A DNA stretch of 64,000 nucleotides from NCBI GenBank assembly GCA_914767715.1, contig OU612068.1, positions 28,520,001-28,584,000 of the forward strand. Direction: 5' to 3'. Below, in pieces: positions 48,443 through 61,246 of the stretch (positions are counted from its first letter, which is position 1; each line of letters begins with the position of its first letter). A program made the translations under genes and the position numbers. A model generated the notes under the pieces. It had not been told where the DNA came from and did no database searches. It saw only the letters and a list, made by a program, of their open reading frames with translations. This DNA comes from Membranipora membranacea (Eukaryota; Bryozoa; Gymnolaemata; Cheilostomatida; Membraniporidae).

Positions 48443-51400
48443 ATGTATGACGTCATAGTAGTTGGTGCTGGAATCATGGGATGCGCAACAGCTTACGCTC
48501 TTACTAAACAAGGGAAGAAAACTCTTTTAGTTGAACAGGTAATGACCTATACTACTTAATGCTCATGTAAATCTTCCTGAAAATAGTCCTTTATGGTGGT
48601 TAAAAATTCACTTGTACATATCACCCCATTGGCTTACTGATATTTCATCTTACTTGTAGTTCCCTTTACCTCATACAAGAGGTAGCTCACATGGGGCAAC
48701 AAGAATCACGCGAATCGCTTATCCTGAAGAATTCAATGCAAATATCATGCTCAAAGCTTTTCCCATGTGGGACACTCTGGAAAAAGAATCTGGGTTGGAG
48801 CTATTTAAGTAAGTTTTGCCTATTTCTATCTAGTCACAATTGGACAAGAAACGCTGTGGAACGCTGTTACCTGATAACAAAGCGTATCTCCCCCCCACTA
48901 GTTTAAATTTTATCCGATTTGCTGTTAGTGGTATCCCAACCCGACCAGATGTGATAGGGACTTGCTTGATAATGGTATGACACTATCCGCAAGCAGCCAG
49001 TGTATCTCGAGTTTGAGCGCTTAAACTGATGCCCCTAATCTTTTATATAGCTGGGTACTGTGGTAATCAGTAAAGGAAATCAACCAAAGTATGCGACATA
49101 ATTTTACAAGACCTACTAAATTGTCGAACAAAGGCAAACCACAAGTTCCTTAAATAACCCGAAGATTGGGTATCTTTTTCTTCAAAATAGCAAAAGAATA
49201 TTATAGTATAAAGACAATGCATTCTCCCAGTTTTTGATTGCCCTGGCATAAAATTGAGCCAAACTTCTTGCCATCAATCTTCATGAGGGAAAGAGAGAAA
49301 TTGTGTACTTCAGTTCAGTGTGTCTGTTTGAATTTTCATAGGCCTAACAGGATGCTGTGCTTCACAGATGGGGAATTCGACATGCTATCAAAATACCATT
49401 ACAACACTCAGAAACACAGCAAGGGAGACGTCCCGATGATGGACGTGAAAACTCTTACCAAAAGCTTCCCACTCATGTCATTTAAATATCCCAAGACTAA
49501 AGGATGTCTTGATCAGAATGCTGGTATTCTGTATGCTGACCGATGTCTCAAAGCATTCCAGGTAAGATGTTTTAGTCAAACTGTCGTTTCTGCAGCTATT
49601 TGTGGTGTCTTCACAGGGACTGTCTGTTCTATTGTCTCCTCGGTATTTGGCGGTTAAATAATTTGGTCCTCTTAGAATATTATAAATCATCTCTTTCTTT
49701 TTCGCTATCACATGGTAAAACCTTCAAAGGAGGCCAGTTAAAAGATAAAGAGCTTTCTTGAAAAATCCGTAGGAAACTTTTGAGAAGATATTCCTATTGA
49801 TAACTTAAGTCCTGTGTTAGCCTGGCCTTGATTCGGGTGAACTGACTTCATGGATGCGTTCATATAACTATAGCTGTACTCTCTTTTGACTTGTCTTTTC
49901 ATCTTAGGTCTTGTTTTTTGTTATAATTTTTTATGCCTAACTGTTGCCTGTCATGATACTGTTGTTGTGTCAAATTATTGTCATTTTTAGAAAGTGTTTC
50001 TCAAAGATGGCGGTACCATAGTTGACAACTGTAAAGTCAGAAACCTGATTCCAGGTTCGACCTTGGTCAAGTGTTTCTTATTATAAGCATCATCAATGTT
50101 TGTCGTTCAAAATTGGGCAGTATGGACTTCAAACCATCCAGCTATCCAGCTAGTGAAATGGTTCTGGAGATTTGAGATGGGTTTTGGTTCGATTCAATTT
50201 GTAGTTATTTTGTTCTTTTTCACATTGATGCAAAAATGTGAAAAAAAATCAAAGCAGGTTCTACAACTTGTTAAATCATGCAAAAAGTGTAGAAGTAATA
50301 CTCATTAATGCATTAAATGCTTTTCCAATATTCCAATCACATTTTGGTTTGGAGTCCATCTCCAAAATTTGTTCCATCAATCATTTAAAGTTTTGAGTAT
50401 AATGGTAAAAATTGATATGAAGTTGTATATGAAGTTCGTAACTTAGAAATGAGCTGAAAATGGCCTCAAAAGGACAGTTTCTTACCTGGAAGCGTCTTAA
50501 ACGGCCACTTGGATGTTATGTAAGTAGTAGCTGTGGTTGCTTCCCCCTTGTAAAAGGGATGACAACTCTGAATAGGATACCGAATAAAATGAGAGCGTTT
50601 CTCTTGTTGTAGCTGTTGTTTGAAAACAGTAACCTAACTTTTTTTAGGTAACATCACTTTGGACCGTTTTATTTTTTACATGCTGATAAATTTGGTGCGG
50701 TTTTATTAACAATTATTTCAATCAAGTTTACTCCGTTAGCCAGTCAGCAGTCTTATTATTTAATATATACAAACCAAAGGCTGTACATTTAAATAATTGA
50801 TCGTGTAAGTTTGAGTAAATACGCTTTCGACTATTCTATTTTATCAATCTTATTTCTAAAAATACCCCAGAATATCCAGAGCAGTCAATTATTTCATACC
50901 CTGGATTTTTATTATTTTCAGGCAGCACAGTGACTGTTCAGACAGATAAAGGATCTTTTAGAGCTGCTGGGGTAGTGCTGACATGTGGAGCCTGGACATC
51001 CCATCTTCTCAGTTTACTGGGAGCTCCACTACCCCTTGAGGTTAGAATCTCAGTTTTATAATTGTGATACGTCATTGAATATAAGGTGTGCTAGATTCAA
51101 TCAACAACACACACTCTGCGCCTTTTGTATATCTTTTACCAAAAGTTTACTGTCATGTGGCTCTTAGACTCACTTCATTTCACATTCACATTTACCATTA
51201 GCGGCCAAGCCATTTTTCACAGTTATAATGATTATTTAAGAACATTGCAGTGTTTGCTTTCTCCAGCTGCAGTTATGTGGGTCTTCACATGCCAAGTGTC
51301 AATTTCGTTGGTCACAAAAATAAACACTCTTGTCAGTGGTTTTACTAGAAACAGGATGACAAGAAATGCACGTTTGTTATTCGCCCGAATCACAACTAAA

Positions 51401-53328
51401 GTTATCTGTAATCAGTAGAAAATAAATCTAGGGTAGGTGAAAAGGTCAATGAAATCCTTTTTAATTACAAAACATGCAGAGACCATATCAGTGAGACACA
51501 ATTTCTCAAAGATAAGATACTGTGACCTAGGGATGTCTAGTCTAAGTGTTCTTATTAATTGACATTAGATGGGTCATTGTAAGCACAACATGTCTGGCCA
51601 AGGTACAAAAAACTGGTATCAGTAACAGTGTTTAAAATTAAAATTCATTTGATGTGTGACAATGTATGTCTAGTGAAGACGAAGTATTTCAGTATCTTTG
51701 GTCAAGTGTTTGATGACACCAGTCAAAAGCCGATAAAGTAAATTTGTGATCGTCAAATTTGCAGATCTTGATAATCGAAATTATGATACCTTCTCCTAGT
51801 CAAGACCTGCACTGCTCCTTGGCAAAACACTGTCAATATACCAGGCTGTGCATATCTATCTGCCCATCTGCAATCATGGCATGATCATGACCGGCAAGAG
51901 CATCCGTGCTAGCTCATCGAATATATAACTGACGTCATTCTAAACTGAGATGGTATGATATCATAAATAGAATCACATAATTGCTGCAGGAATTTTCATC
52001 ATCTTTCATGGATATTTTGTATTATAGCCCCAAGCCATACAGGTATGCTACTGGAAGGCAAAACCTGGTGTGAATCACAGAACTATGCCAACCTTTATTG
52101 CTCTGACACCCACCACACATGTGTATGGTTTACCTACAGCCGAATATGATGGCTTAGTAAAGGTAAGTAATTATATTTATTGTTTTTTTGTCTCCCAATC
52201 CCACAGCATCCCAGCCATAAGGCCTGTTTAATTTATTGATGTAAAAGCAAAACACCTTCATTGAGGCAAATAATCTCATTAGTATGAGAGGTTATTATCT
52301 CCTCAGGTCAGATGGGAAGACAACTTTTGATTAAGTTATTTTCACCAAGCAATGGTTCTGTCAAACATTAAACAAACTGCATATCAACCCTTACCCTCAC
52401 CCTTAGCCGGTCTTGACAAGCTTCGTTAGTGAGGGGAATACTCCCCTTCCAATAAAGCTTGTCAAGACAGGCTATCCTAAAACAATGCTCGGTTGTAGCT
52501 TGATTTAATGTGCATTTTGCTGTTTCAGATTGCGTTACATCATGGAACACCATGTGATCCTGATCAGAGAGATACTGTAGATGCTGAGAGTGAAGCTAAA
52601 GACATTCAGTTTTTAAAGGAGTTTGTGGCTAAAACTTTTCCATACTTACATCCAGAACCAGCAATCAAAGAACGCTGTATGTACACGGTAAGCTGTTGAT
52701 GCTATTCTAAACGGAAATTTCATTCAAACCTGCACAAGTCATGGTAAAAACCATAGAGTTATCGTATACCATATATGCTATATAAACTATATATAATAAC
52801 TCTAAGGTAAAGACTGAAAGAAATCCGCAGCGTTCAGCAGACCACCTGGTAAATACTTCTCTGTATATCATTTGTTTCTTTTTTTCTCTATGTCTAGGTT
52901 ACACCCGACAGTTATTGTGTAGTAGATACACATCCCAGATACAAAAACATCGCATTTGCATCTGGGTTCTCAGGTGAGTAATTTAGTAGCTCAGACTGTC
53001 AATATTCATTGAATTATAATATATGCACCAGGTATGTTATGTTACCCCTCAATTTACATGCCCAAAAGGGAAGCGTTTAAAATTCTCAATCTATCGTATC
53101 ATTTGATTATTATGAAATAAGTTTGATATGAGTGAGCAACTGAGTGCCTTCTCTTCTGAGCAAGATACCTCACACTTTTTTTAATGCTGACATTCTCATT
53201 TAGGTTCTGGATTTAAACAAGGACCTGTCATTGGTTCCATACTGGCTGATTTGGTCCAAGGAAAGAGAAACCCTCTTTTAGCTGATGAAATGAGAGCCAA
53301 GCGCTTTAGTAGGACATCAAAGCTTTAG
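48443..53328 (+). CDS. PIPOX: Peroxisomal sarcosine/pipecolate oxidase-like flavoenzyme, copy 4
   Basis: Nine exons: 48443-48538, 48660-48808, 49342-49561, 49991-50054, 50922-51040, 52028-52162, 52529-52687, 52898-52973 and 53204-53328; 380 residues. Seen: [20 protein letters not shown] (FAD-binding), [47 protein letters not shown] with the Lys and His of the active site, the covalent-flavin Cys in KERCMYT, and [13 protein letters not shown]. It ends RTSKL, a canonical type 1 peroxisomal signal, so it alone of the array should be imported into peroxisomes, where catalase can remove the H2O2. AATAAA is at 53814. The exon 4 donor is the weak GTTCGA. Confidence 0.93.
52410..52468. repeat. Hairpin, 14-bp arms
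   Basis: GTCTTGACAAGCTT at 52410-52423 pairs with AAGCTTGTCAAGAC at 52455-52468; the loop holds a further small palindrome (GGGGAATACTCCCC). It is in PIPOX copy 4 intron 6. Confidence 0.85.
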
Positions 53329-53986
53329 TTTGCAGATTCAATCACCAATCTTTTTAACTAGTGGGTAGCATTGGCTAGAAATACGAGCGCATATTATGGA
53401 AACTATAATATTTATGCGTATTATATTTATTTCAGTGGATCCTTTTTTTTCTGATTTATCATATATTTAACTATTATCATCTTGCCTTGCTAAGCATCAA
53501 GTTCCCTATCGTGACACTGTTTAACGAGTTTCATACACACACGCTATTTTTATGTGCTGGTCACTTGGGCTGCTAAACTGTTCTCTGATTTCATTCTTGG
53601 ATAAATTTTTTGATACAGTATTTGACCACACATCCATCGTGGCAGCCTTGTGTATTTTACTAATAGCTCACCTAGAATCTGCAGTTTGCTTTTTGCGACG
53701 ACCCCAACAATTAATTTTTCATTTAGGTTGTTTTAGCGTTATATTCTCTAGCACTATATATTATAAAAAGTTAAAGTATAGATATTGCCATTAGTAAACT
53801 GCTAGTAAGAATGAATAAAAATATGTTTTGCCTAAAAATGGATTTATTATATAATAGGTCGGTTGGCTTCTGTTTGTAAGTTCGTAATGGCGGAGGAGTT
53901 CGTCATGTTTGGGCTTAAACAAGAAATCTTCTCCTTGTGTCTACAATAAACAACAAAAACCAGTGATATATCATGTAATCTGAATC

Positions 53987-54023
53987 CAACAAAGAAATTA
54001 AAGGAAATTTAATTTCTTTGTTG
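53987..54023. repeat. Perfect hairpin, 16-bp arms, 5-base loop
   Basis: CAACAAAGAAATTAAA at 53987-54002 and its exact complement at 54008-54023. Confidence 0.9.
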
Positions 54024-54090
54024 CTATTTTAATGGATGATCCTGAGGGTGTCTCATTTGAAGGACAGCAAAAAACAAAATCTTGGTAATA

Positions 54091-54573
54091 ACCATAGACG
54101 TAATAATAAACCTAGACAGGAAACTATACACTGCTGAAGTGAGGCACTTAATTGTGGGGCGACATAACGTCATTGGAAGGTGTAGAAACAATGATGCTAT
54201 CATTGATTTACTGTCAATAATCCAGGTTTTTTGTTCATAACTTCATCAATTTCGATCGGATTTTGAATTTGAAAATTGCTTTATAATCAGCAGCATCTTG
54301 TCATCAACTTGACTTTATTTCTTTTTCTTTCTTGCCGAAAATAAGTATTAAACTGTTCAGGATAAGCTGCTATATCTAGTGTAATTTTCAAACTCAAAAT
54401 CCGTTAAGAATTGATATCGGCGAAAAACCTGGATTGTGGACAGTAAATCAATGATAGCATCATTCCTTCTACACCTTCCAATGTCGTTACGTCGCCCACA
54501 ATTGAATGCCTTAGTGCCTCAATGGTAATGCTCCATATAGTGTCCTGTCTAGGTTTATTATTAAGTCTATGGT
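54091..54573. mobile_element. Foldback element, about 480 bases
   Basis: The left end reads ACCATAGACGTAATAATAAA and continues CCTAGACAGGA; the right end is its inverted copy (TCCTGTCTAGG onward, ending at 54573). The inner arms also mirror each other: GGAAGGTGTAGAA near 54176 against TTCTACACCTTCC near 54467, and AATGATGCTATCATTGATTT against its complement. It is flanked by AATA on both sides. No ORF; unrelated to the TTAA family. Confidence 0.85.
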
Positions 54574-54690
54574 AATAACATAGCATTATATTGCACATTG
54601 AAATTCATGATCAATGGTGGCCCTCCTGTCTGGGTTTGGTATTCATGGAAGTCTCTTTTGTGTTGTATCCGTGATACCCTAATATTAAAC

Positions 54691-54717
54691 CAAGGAGTTA
54701 GAGACTCTAACTCCTTG
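54691..54717. repeat. 27-base palindrome
   Basis: CAAGGAGTTAGAG, one central base, then the exact complement CTCTAACTCCTTG. Confidence 0.9.
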
Positions 54718-55341
54718 AATAAACCGAATACCCAACTGTAACTAAACTACTGTTATTTTTCAAAAAGCTAGGATAATATACTAGGTAGGTTATGGTCCAT
54801 TATAGCATACTTACTAGTTATTTCTTATGTTGATCTGGAGGCTTTCCATCTTTCACTACAAATAGAAATTTACACAGATCCATTTCTAACACTGATGAGA
54901 GTTACTCCTTGCTACCGTTAATGACCATCATGGAAGTATCTGGACTTACTCTCAGCGTTGCTGAAAATTACTTCCAAAATGAAATATTGCCATGACTAAC
55001 AGTATGCGGCGTTAGAACATCATCGTACACTTACTATTGAGAAATCTGAAGTGAGAATCATCAAAACTGCCTCTTGCAATCATACAGGGAAAAAATTGAA
55101 ACAAATAGTACATACATAAGAAAGATACCCTGAACCGTACATTCCAACAATTCTTAATCTACCGCCAGTCGTGAATGAAAAGAGCATGCAGTGCTATTTG
55201 ATAAAATGCTACACATATACTGGATGGCTGGGTGGAGAGTTCTCGTCGTTCTTAAGAAATCTCAGGATGATTAAGTCATGCAAGTTTCAGTTGACAACAT
55301 CTTCGATAGGAGGGAAATAGGATCAAGAAACATGCAGAAAT

Positions 55342-58300
55342 CTATAGAGCTAAAGCCATGCATTGCCAACCTTCAGCATCCCCTTCTCCTTGTTGTGATT
55401 TCAGAGAAGTGTTACTCGCTACAACGGGTGTCGATTTTCTTGAGCCCTCTTGTTTGGGTACAAACTGACTGGCTTCATCTTTTGGCACATCATGCGTCAT
55501 GCCTGCATTCTCAGATATTGATTTGGTATCAAATCTGAGACTATCAGAAACTGCATCTGACCGGATGGATGCTTTACTACTTTGATTCTCATCTTCCGCC
55601 GGGGCACCTTTACTGGCTTTCCGACCACCACTGTCAGATTGATTGATTGTTTTAGCATCGTGCTGTGAGGTGTCAGCTTTTTCATCTTCGCTATCTTTTG
55701 TAATTGATTGACTTGGAACTGCCTTATCAGGTGAGGTTTTGAGAGATGAGCGACTCGGGGTCTTTGATTGAAGCGATGTTTGACTTGGAGTTTTCTTCCC
55801 TTTGGTGGATCGCAATGAGGTTAAGCTGCCAGCTTTACTCTGGCTACCAGTTTGGGACACTTTGCCAGGGGATTGAGGCTGGGTTGCAGCTCCTGTAGAT
55901 CTCAGTGATCTGAGACTTGGAGTTCTAGATGATGCTAGGGGCACACTCCTCTTCGACTCAGATGACCTTACAGATGCAGCGCTTGAACGTAGACTGTCTC
56001 CAGGCTTCACTTTCTTAGAGTGGGTTGATCCCATTGATGCGGATGAGCCAGGATGCGAGGCAGCAGTGGCGGTTTCCATAGGTGCATCAGATTCAGGTGC
56101 TTTTGATGCCTGTTCAACCAAGCTGAGTTGGCTTGTTTGAGGTGATTTTAAAGCGGTGCTAGATGGCTTGTGAGGCTTAGAAGCAAGTGCTGATGAAGAA
56201 GGCCTGTCATCTACCTGACTTTCATGTTCACTCACCTCTGCTCTACTCTCGACCCGTTGATCATTTAAATCCCCCTCAGATGATATTTTTCCATCAGATG
56301 GCTTCCTTTTTGGAGAGCTGGTGGAGTTTTGGGACCCTTCTGCAGACTTCCTACAAGCCTCATGATCAGAACTTTCATGATCACTTATGGAGTCACCATG
56401 TTGTGTTTGGGGAAGCAACTCTTTGTCGCCTACAGGCTCGTTGCTGGGACTAGCTGAGGTTTTGGGCGATGGTAAGGGAGGGACTGTTTCATTATTACCC
56501 AAATTATTTTGATGACTTGCTAGAAATGAGTAAAGAAAACAAAAAAAATACCAGAATTAAACTCATAATTAGTTGTTCTCTACAAGACAAGCAGCAAAAG
56601 TATAAACGAGTCACTCGGATCGCAAACAAAACCTCACCACATCACTTGTCATCAGGTTCCTCCTCCGATACTGTCTCAACACCTGGATGGACCAAAATCA
56701 CTAAAACTTTGCACACAAAGGCCACAACATCAGAATGTCTGATTGAGTGAGACTACTCCGCAATTTTCTAGTTGTAAGTGCAGAGAGTTGAGTTGAATAC
56801 ATAGCAGGAGTAGCAGAATCACCAAAGGCACATTAATCAGTTGTTAATATTCATGGAGCACAGGATTTCAGAATGCCACAGACAGTGTGTGTGATTATGA
56901 TATCCAACAAAAAGTACCATACTGATCCCAGAAGAGGATTCATTCTGAACAAAAAAGGTTAGATGTAAAGAGGACAAACCTTCACTCTCCTCCGCCCGAT
57001 TTTCATCATCACCTCCCTCATCATCAGCAAAGTCATCATTGTAATCATCTCCCTCTTCTTTCACTTCTTTATCTTCTACTGCATCTGGACACATGACAAT
57101 TACATTTTAACCAAAATTTTGGAGACTAGCTAAAAATAGATTTCAATTTAATTATCATACACTATGTACGTAGTATACTGACTACTGGGCTGAATTGATG
57201 CCCCAGGTGTGCTCCAACCTGCCTTCAAATTGAGAGCGACTTGGCGCCGAATATGGCGGCCACGCCCTTAAAGTACCATTATTTCTAAGTCTTCCGACAG
57301 AAACAGAACTTGAGATTTTGTCCTTCATTTTTTACACAGGTCTGCATTTCCACCACTTAACATTTGAATAAATTTTGGACAAATTAGTTGTGATTTACAT
57401 AATAGTCAGGCTTACCAGGATCACTAAGCTTCTTTGCTATCCTTTCGTTCACATCTTTCAAAGCCTTTTTAATGGCTTTCTCAGCTTCCCTGTCTTCTTG
57501 TAGCTTGGCAAAGTCTAAAGCTCTCTCAAATGAGTCAACTGATGCTTCCAATTCTCCGTGTTTTGCTATAAACCAAAAGTGTCGTTTTAACTTGTTAAAA
57601 AGTTGTCTTACTCTCTCCAATGAGAAGATAACTCTGCTGTAACAATTGTGCATAAACAATCACACTTAGTTTAATGAAAATCTAACACTCACAGCAAACT
57701 TCATTGACACTGGAGACCCGCCAGAGACCTGTCTTCATGTCAACCGCTACATATTGATTCTCTGTGTCACAACATTTCTAGGAGCATTCCACATTTGTTA
57801 CCCATACATGGAGGTGAAAAAAACCCAAGTAAAGCCAGTGGTATGAGGGTAGAGGAGGAGTACTGCAGGTAGACAGTAGATGAGCAAACACACCTTGTGA
57901 TTGAGCTATTAGCACACTGGAGTGTAATTGCCACACCTCGTCATCAGCTGATTGTGCGTATTCATAAGATTTGTCACCGTATTCTTTTGCTTTTTCTGTT
58001 TTACCCGTTTCTAAGTAACAGCGACCTAATTCATGGTACACCCAGGCTGCTTCCAAATCTTGCATGTCAGGCTTCTTTGCTATTTTCTTTTCCCAGCTGA
58101 AGGATTAGATCACAAATCACACACTCACATAAGGTTAGATAGCAATGGCACTCAGGCATAGTGGTGGAGCTATAGGAACAAGGTGTAGGAGTTCTAATGG
58201 GTTGAGAAAAACCAAAGGTCGTAAAAACGTGATGAGATATAATGCTAAACTGTCTCTTCTATAATATTTTGTGTAGCCTCTATTTTTTACCAATAATACA

Positions 58301-60699
58301 TCAATGTTACATCAGACACCCGACAAAACACTCACACATTTATTGCCTCATCGAATTTCCCTACTCTGGCGTAGACTCTGCCCAGGTTATCCATTGCTCT
58401 GGATTCCAGTTCATCATTGCCTCTGTAACAAAATAAATACAAGTTGAAATTAGAAATTTGATAAAATTGACAACATTTCATTAATACCAAGAAGAATTAT
58501 CTCGTTAATCTAAGTGGTCCTTTCCTGATAAATAAAACTTGAGCTGAATCCATAGGTGACATGTATGTTAATGCTGTCCAAAGGCCATATTGACAATGAA
58601 GTGTGATACTGATGCTGTATCTAAATTGCCATGTCCAGCAAAAAACTTACATAGATTTTGCTAAGTCATGATCCTGCTGGTGTTCACGGAGTGCGTTGTC
58701 AAAATCACCGAGCTCAAGATAAGCATTTCCAGCGGAGCTGTGTAGACTTGCTGTGACTTCCTTTTTGTTGCCAAGCTCATCTTCAGTCCAGGAGTTGACT
58801 AATTTCATCGTCCGACTCGATTCTTTGATTACATCTTTATATTTGCCCCTTGTATGATCTGAGATTATCAATAAGAAGAAGACAGCATTTCATTAGCCTG
58901 TGGCCCCAAGTTTTCTTTCTGTTTACAAGAAAACTGACTAACGTTTAACACCGCCAGCGATGGTTAATGGTCTGTCAAAATATTTTATACAGATAGGTAG
59001 ATCAGTGAGGTGACAAGTTGATGGATTCAAGAAAGACAACTTATGCGTGATTTCTCACATATTTATGTTTTCATTGTCTCACTTACATTCATCAATTTCT
59101 CTGAGTTTCATAAGTGTGAACTTCACAGGATCTGTATTTCCTTTCTTAGCCAGTTTAGCTTTCTGTAGTTCTTGGTCTCTCTTTCTGGCATACATCGGCT
59201 TTTGTTGTCTCCAGAAGTCTGTCCGTGTGTCCAGGTAGAGCAATCCATTCAAAGCTAGGTTGTGGATCTCTTGACTAGTTTTAGTTTTCTTTTCTTTCGC
59301 ATCTAAAATAATGCAAGAAAACCATTACGCTCCATTTGCATTTAATTTAGTATAGAATTCAGTAATAGTCATAGCAAATATAGTACTTATGGTAACGGTC
59401 ACAGGCAGAAGTTTATACTTGATTTGAATTAATGTTACAAGTGCTATCGCCACACATAGGCAACTTCATAACAGAATAATTTAAAATAACATAATCTGTG
59501 GAGGCACGTCTTGTAGATACAAATGCAATAAGACAAACAGATATGTGATTGTGCAACCTACAAACAAAGATTTGAAACCATGTACACAGCTAGTAAGCTA
59601 GAAGAAATGTGTATGTAAAAGGTACAGGTGTCAGCGCCTACATGCTAAAACAAATTTATAATTGATCATGGCATAGAAACCAAATGATGACAAGGCGACT
59701 GTTGGAAATGATGTGTAAGCAAAAGCACACGACTCCATGCCTATTCTTTTCGGTCCATTTCTCTGAGGTTTGTCATCCTCTTCATCATCGCCCCACGGTG
59801 ATTCCTTCTTTTTCTTTTTCTCAGGAGCCAGGATGATCTTTTTGTTCTTGAATTTCTCAGAGTAGACCTTGAAGCCATCTTCTTCGTCATCGTCATACTT
59901 GCCGAGGTGATCGTGATCGACCAGTCCCCCGGCGTTACAGTTACACATGAAGGTCTTATAACCACACTTACCACAAGTAGCAAGCTCATCTAACCTATTA
60001 TCTGAATTGGTAATTACAAAGTAGTCTGTTATTTTTTAATATCATTAAAAGAAATTTTTGAAATGAGGTTTTTAATCCAGATGAAGAGCTGAAGCAAGAG
60101 TTAGTTTGTTATATACAATAGAAGTATAGGCATACTGTTAGGAGGGGAAAGCATACTGTTACTGGTCTTACCTTCTTCTTTGAGAAGTTTTTCTAGATAC
60201 TCTCGATCAGCGTATAGTGAGCCGAGCAGCTGTTTGATAGTCTTATCTTTGTGGCCGCTGACGGGTCTGGTTTGCTTTTTCTGTTCACCACCCAACTTCC
60301 TCCCAGGCCTCATATGATTCTGCTTTTTCTTGCGAGCAGCCTGCAATGAGAAATATTCTAAACTGAGCCTAAACTAACCTGCACATATATTCAATTAAAA
60401 AAAGATGAGAAAAATTCTATGAGAGCATTGGAATATCGACCAAAAATTAATCGCTCAGTAATGAATGTGAAGAGGTGTTCCTGTATTCTTGGCAAAACAT
60501 TGCATGCCCTATGTATATCTGTGTAGAATAAACTTATTTCTATAGTACACACTCCCTATGTCCAGAAGCATGGGGAAGTAATACTCAGTATACAGACTGT
60601 TTTTTACGTTATAACTGATAAATATACTTACCTCTTCTTCCTGCGGTTTGTAAAAGTACGACAAATCTCCGTCTTTTCGCAATTTCACTTTTTCAGGAG
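55342..60699 (-). CDS. ODAD4: ODAD4/TTC25, outer dynein arm docking TPR protein (N-terminus not found)
   Basis: TPR protein of the ciliary axoneme needed for docking outer dynein arms. Exons: 60699-60632, 60340-60172, 59302-59087, 58858-58651, 58422-58336, 58096-57894, 57565-57416, 57084-56980 and 56519-55342, all in phase. Family signatures in order: LRKDGDLSYFYK, DKTIKQLLGSLYADREYLEKLLKEE, LNGLLYLDTRTDFWRQQKPMYARKRD, SSAGNAYLELGDFDNALREH, SRAMDNLGRVYARVGKFDEAI, AAWVYHELGRCYLETGKTEKA and ASVDSFERALDFAKLQED. An acidic exon (DDYNDDFADDEGGDDE) and a 392-codon Ser/Thr/Lys-rich disordered tail end at 55342. The first three TPRs (about 130 residues in human) should lie upstream of 60699 but are not found; the first exon seen needs one base from an earlier exon. 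Splicing 60172 directly to 59302 gives exactly the spacing of human ODAD4 over that stretch. Confidence 0.88.
59720..60001 (-). CDS. Possible extra Cys-rich/acidic exon within ODAD4
   Basis: After an AG acceptor at 60002 the frame compatible with the preceding ODAD4 exon reads DNRLDELATCGKCGYKTFM, CNCNAGGLVDHDHLGKYDDD, then EEDGFKVYSEKFKNKK and PEKKKKKESPWGDDEEDDKP. This is clearly protein-like, with a C-x2-C...C-x-C cluster that could bind zinc. A strong donor GTAAGTG at 59971 would make only a 30-base in-frame mini-exon (60001-59972). Longer use needs a weak donor (a GC at about 59743, or GTGTGC near 59730), and only some of these keep the frame. It could also be an exon of a separate nested gene. 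I do not recognise the domain. Confidence 0.45.
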
Positions 60700-61228
60700 C
60701 TAAAAATATGCAGAGAATGTATATGTGATTTGCATCTAATATAAATATTACTAAAGGGAATAAAAAAAACATTAATTCAATTGAAAATTGCTGTTCCCTA
60801 TGACTCTTCTCAAATTTCCCTCTTCTTAAATTTATCATAAGTCTGTCTGAGTTTGCAACACTGCAGATTTTATAAACAAGCTTCAAGTTCGCATGAGATT
60901 CATTTGATTATCTAATCGGAACTTAAGTTGTTCATGTTGTTCATGCAGCAATAAAATCAAACTTTCCTAAAGTTGTTTTTTAGACTGAAATTAATCCAAA
61001 ACAAATGCTCAAGTATCTCAGCGCAGCTCCAATAGTTAGAGTCGTCTGGCCCTCCCAACAAGCCCCAACAACTCCAACGTGTTTTATAAAGTACTGATCT
61101 GACAACAAGGAAGTCATGTGATCACTTTGTATTGAATTGTGGGAGACTTAAACTCATCAATCCTTTGGTTGCTAGCCTTGAGACTGTGAACTACTTGTCT
61201 CTGTCAGCTCCTAAAAACCTACTTGAAC
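60700..61228. other. Spacer between ODAD4 fragment and DIRS-like element
   Basis: The N-terminal TPR exons of ODAD4 were expected here or further upstream but I see no TPR coding sequence on the minus strand. The left border of the retroelement on its right is not resolved. Confidence 0.5.
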
Positions 61229-61246
61229 ATGTCTTCAATTACAAGA
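61229..61246 (+). CDS. Candidate leader exon MSSITR
   Basis: ATG at 61229 opens six codons ending at a consensus GTAAGT donor (61247), phase 0. Two downstream acceptors fit it in frame: 61790, giving MSSITR-VLVIGDSHARRL (the hydrolase), and 62468, giving MSSITR-ASKKVQAAKKRK (the gag). The gag and the hydrolase exon otherwise lack a suitable ATG. This is inferred from splice signals only. Confidence 0.45.

Larger units (their letters stand above)
53329..55341. other. Convergent spacer, PIPOX copy 4 and ODAD4
   Basis: It contains the copy 4 untranslated region (AATAAA at 53814), a hairpin (53987-54023), a foldback element (54091-54573) and a short palindrome (54691-54717). The ORF at 53552-53794 lies in the 3' untranslated region and is not convincing. 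Confidence 0.6.
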
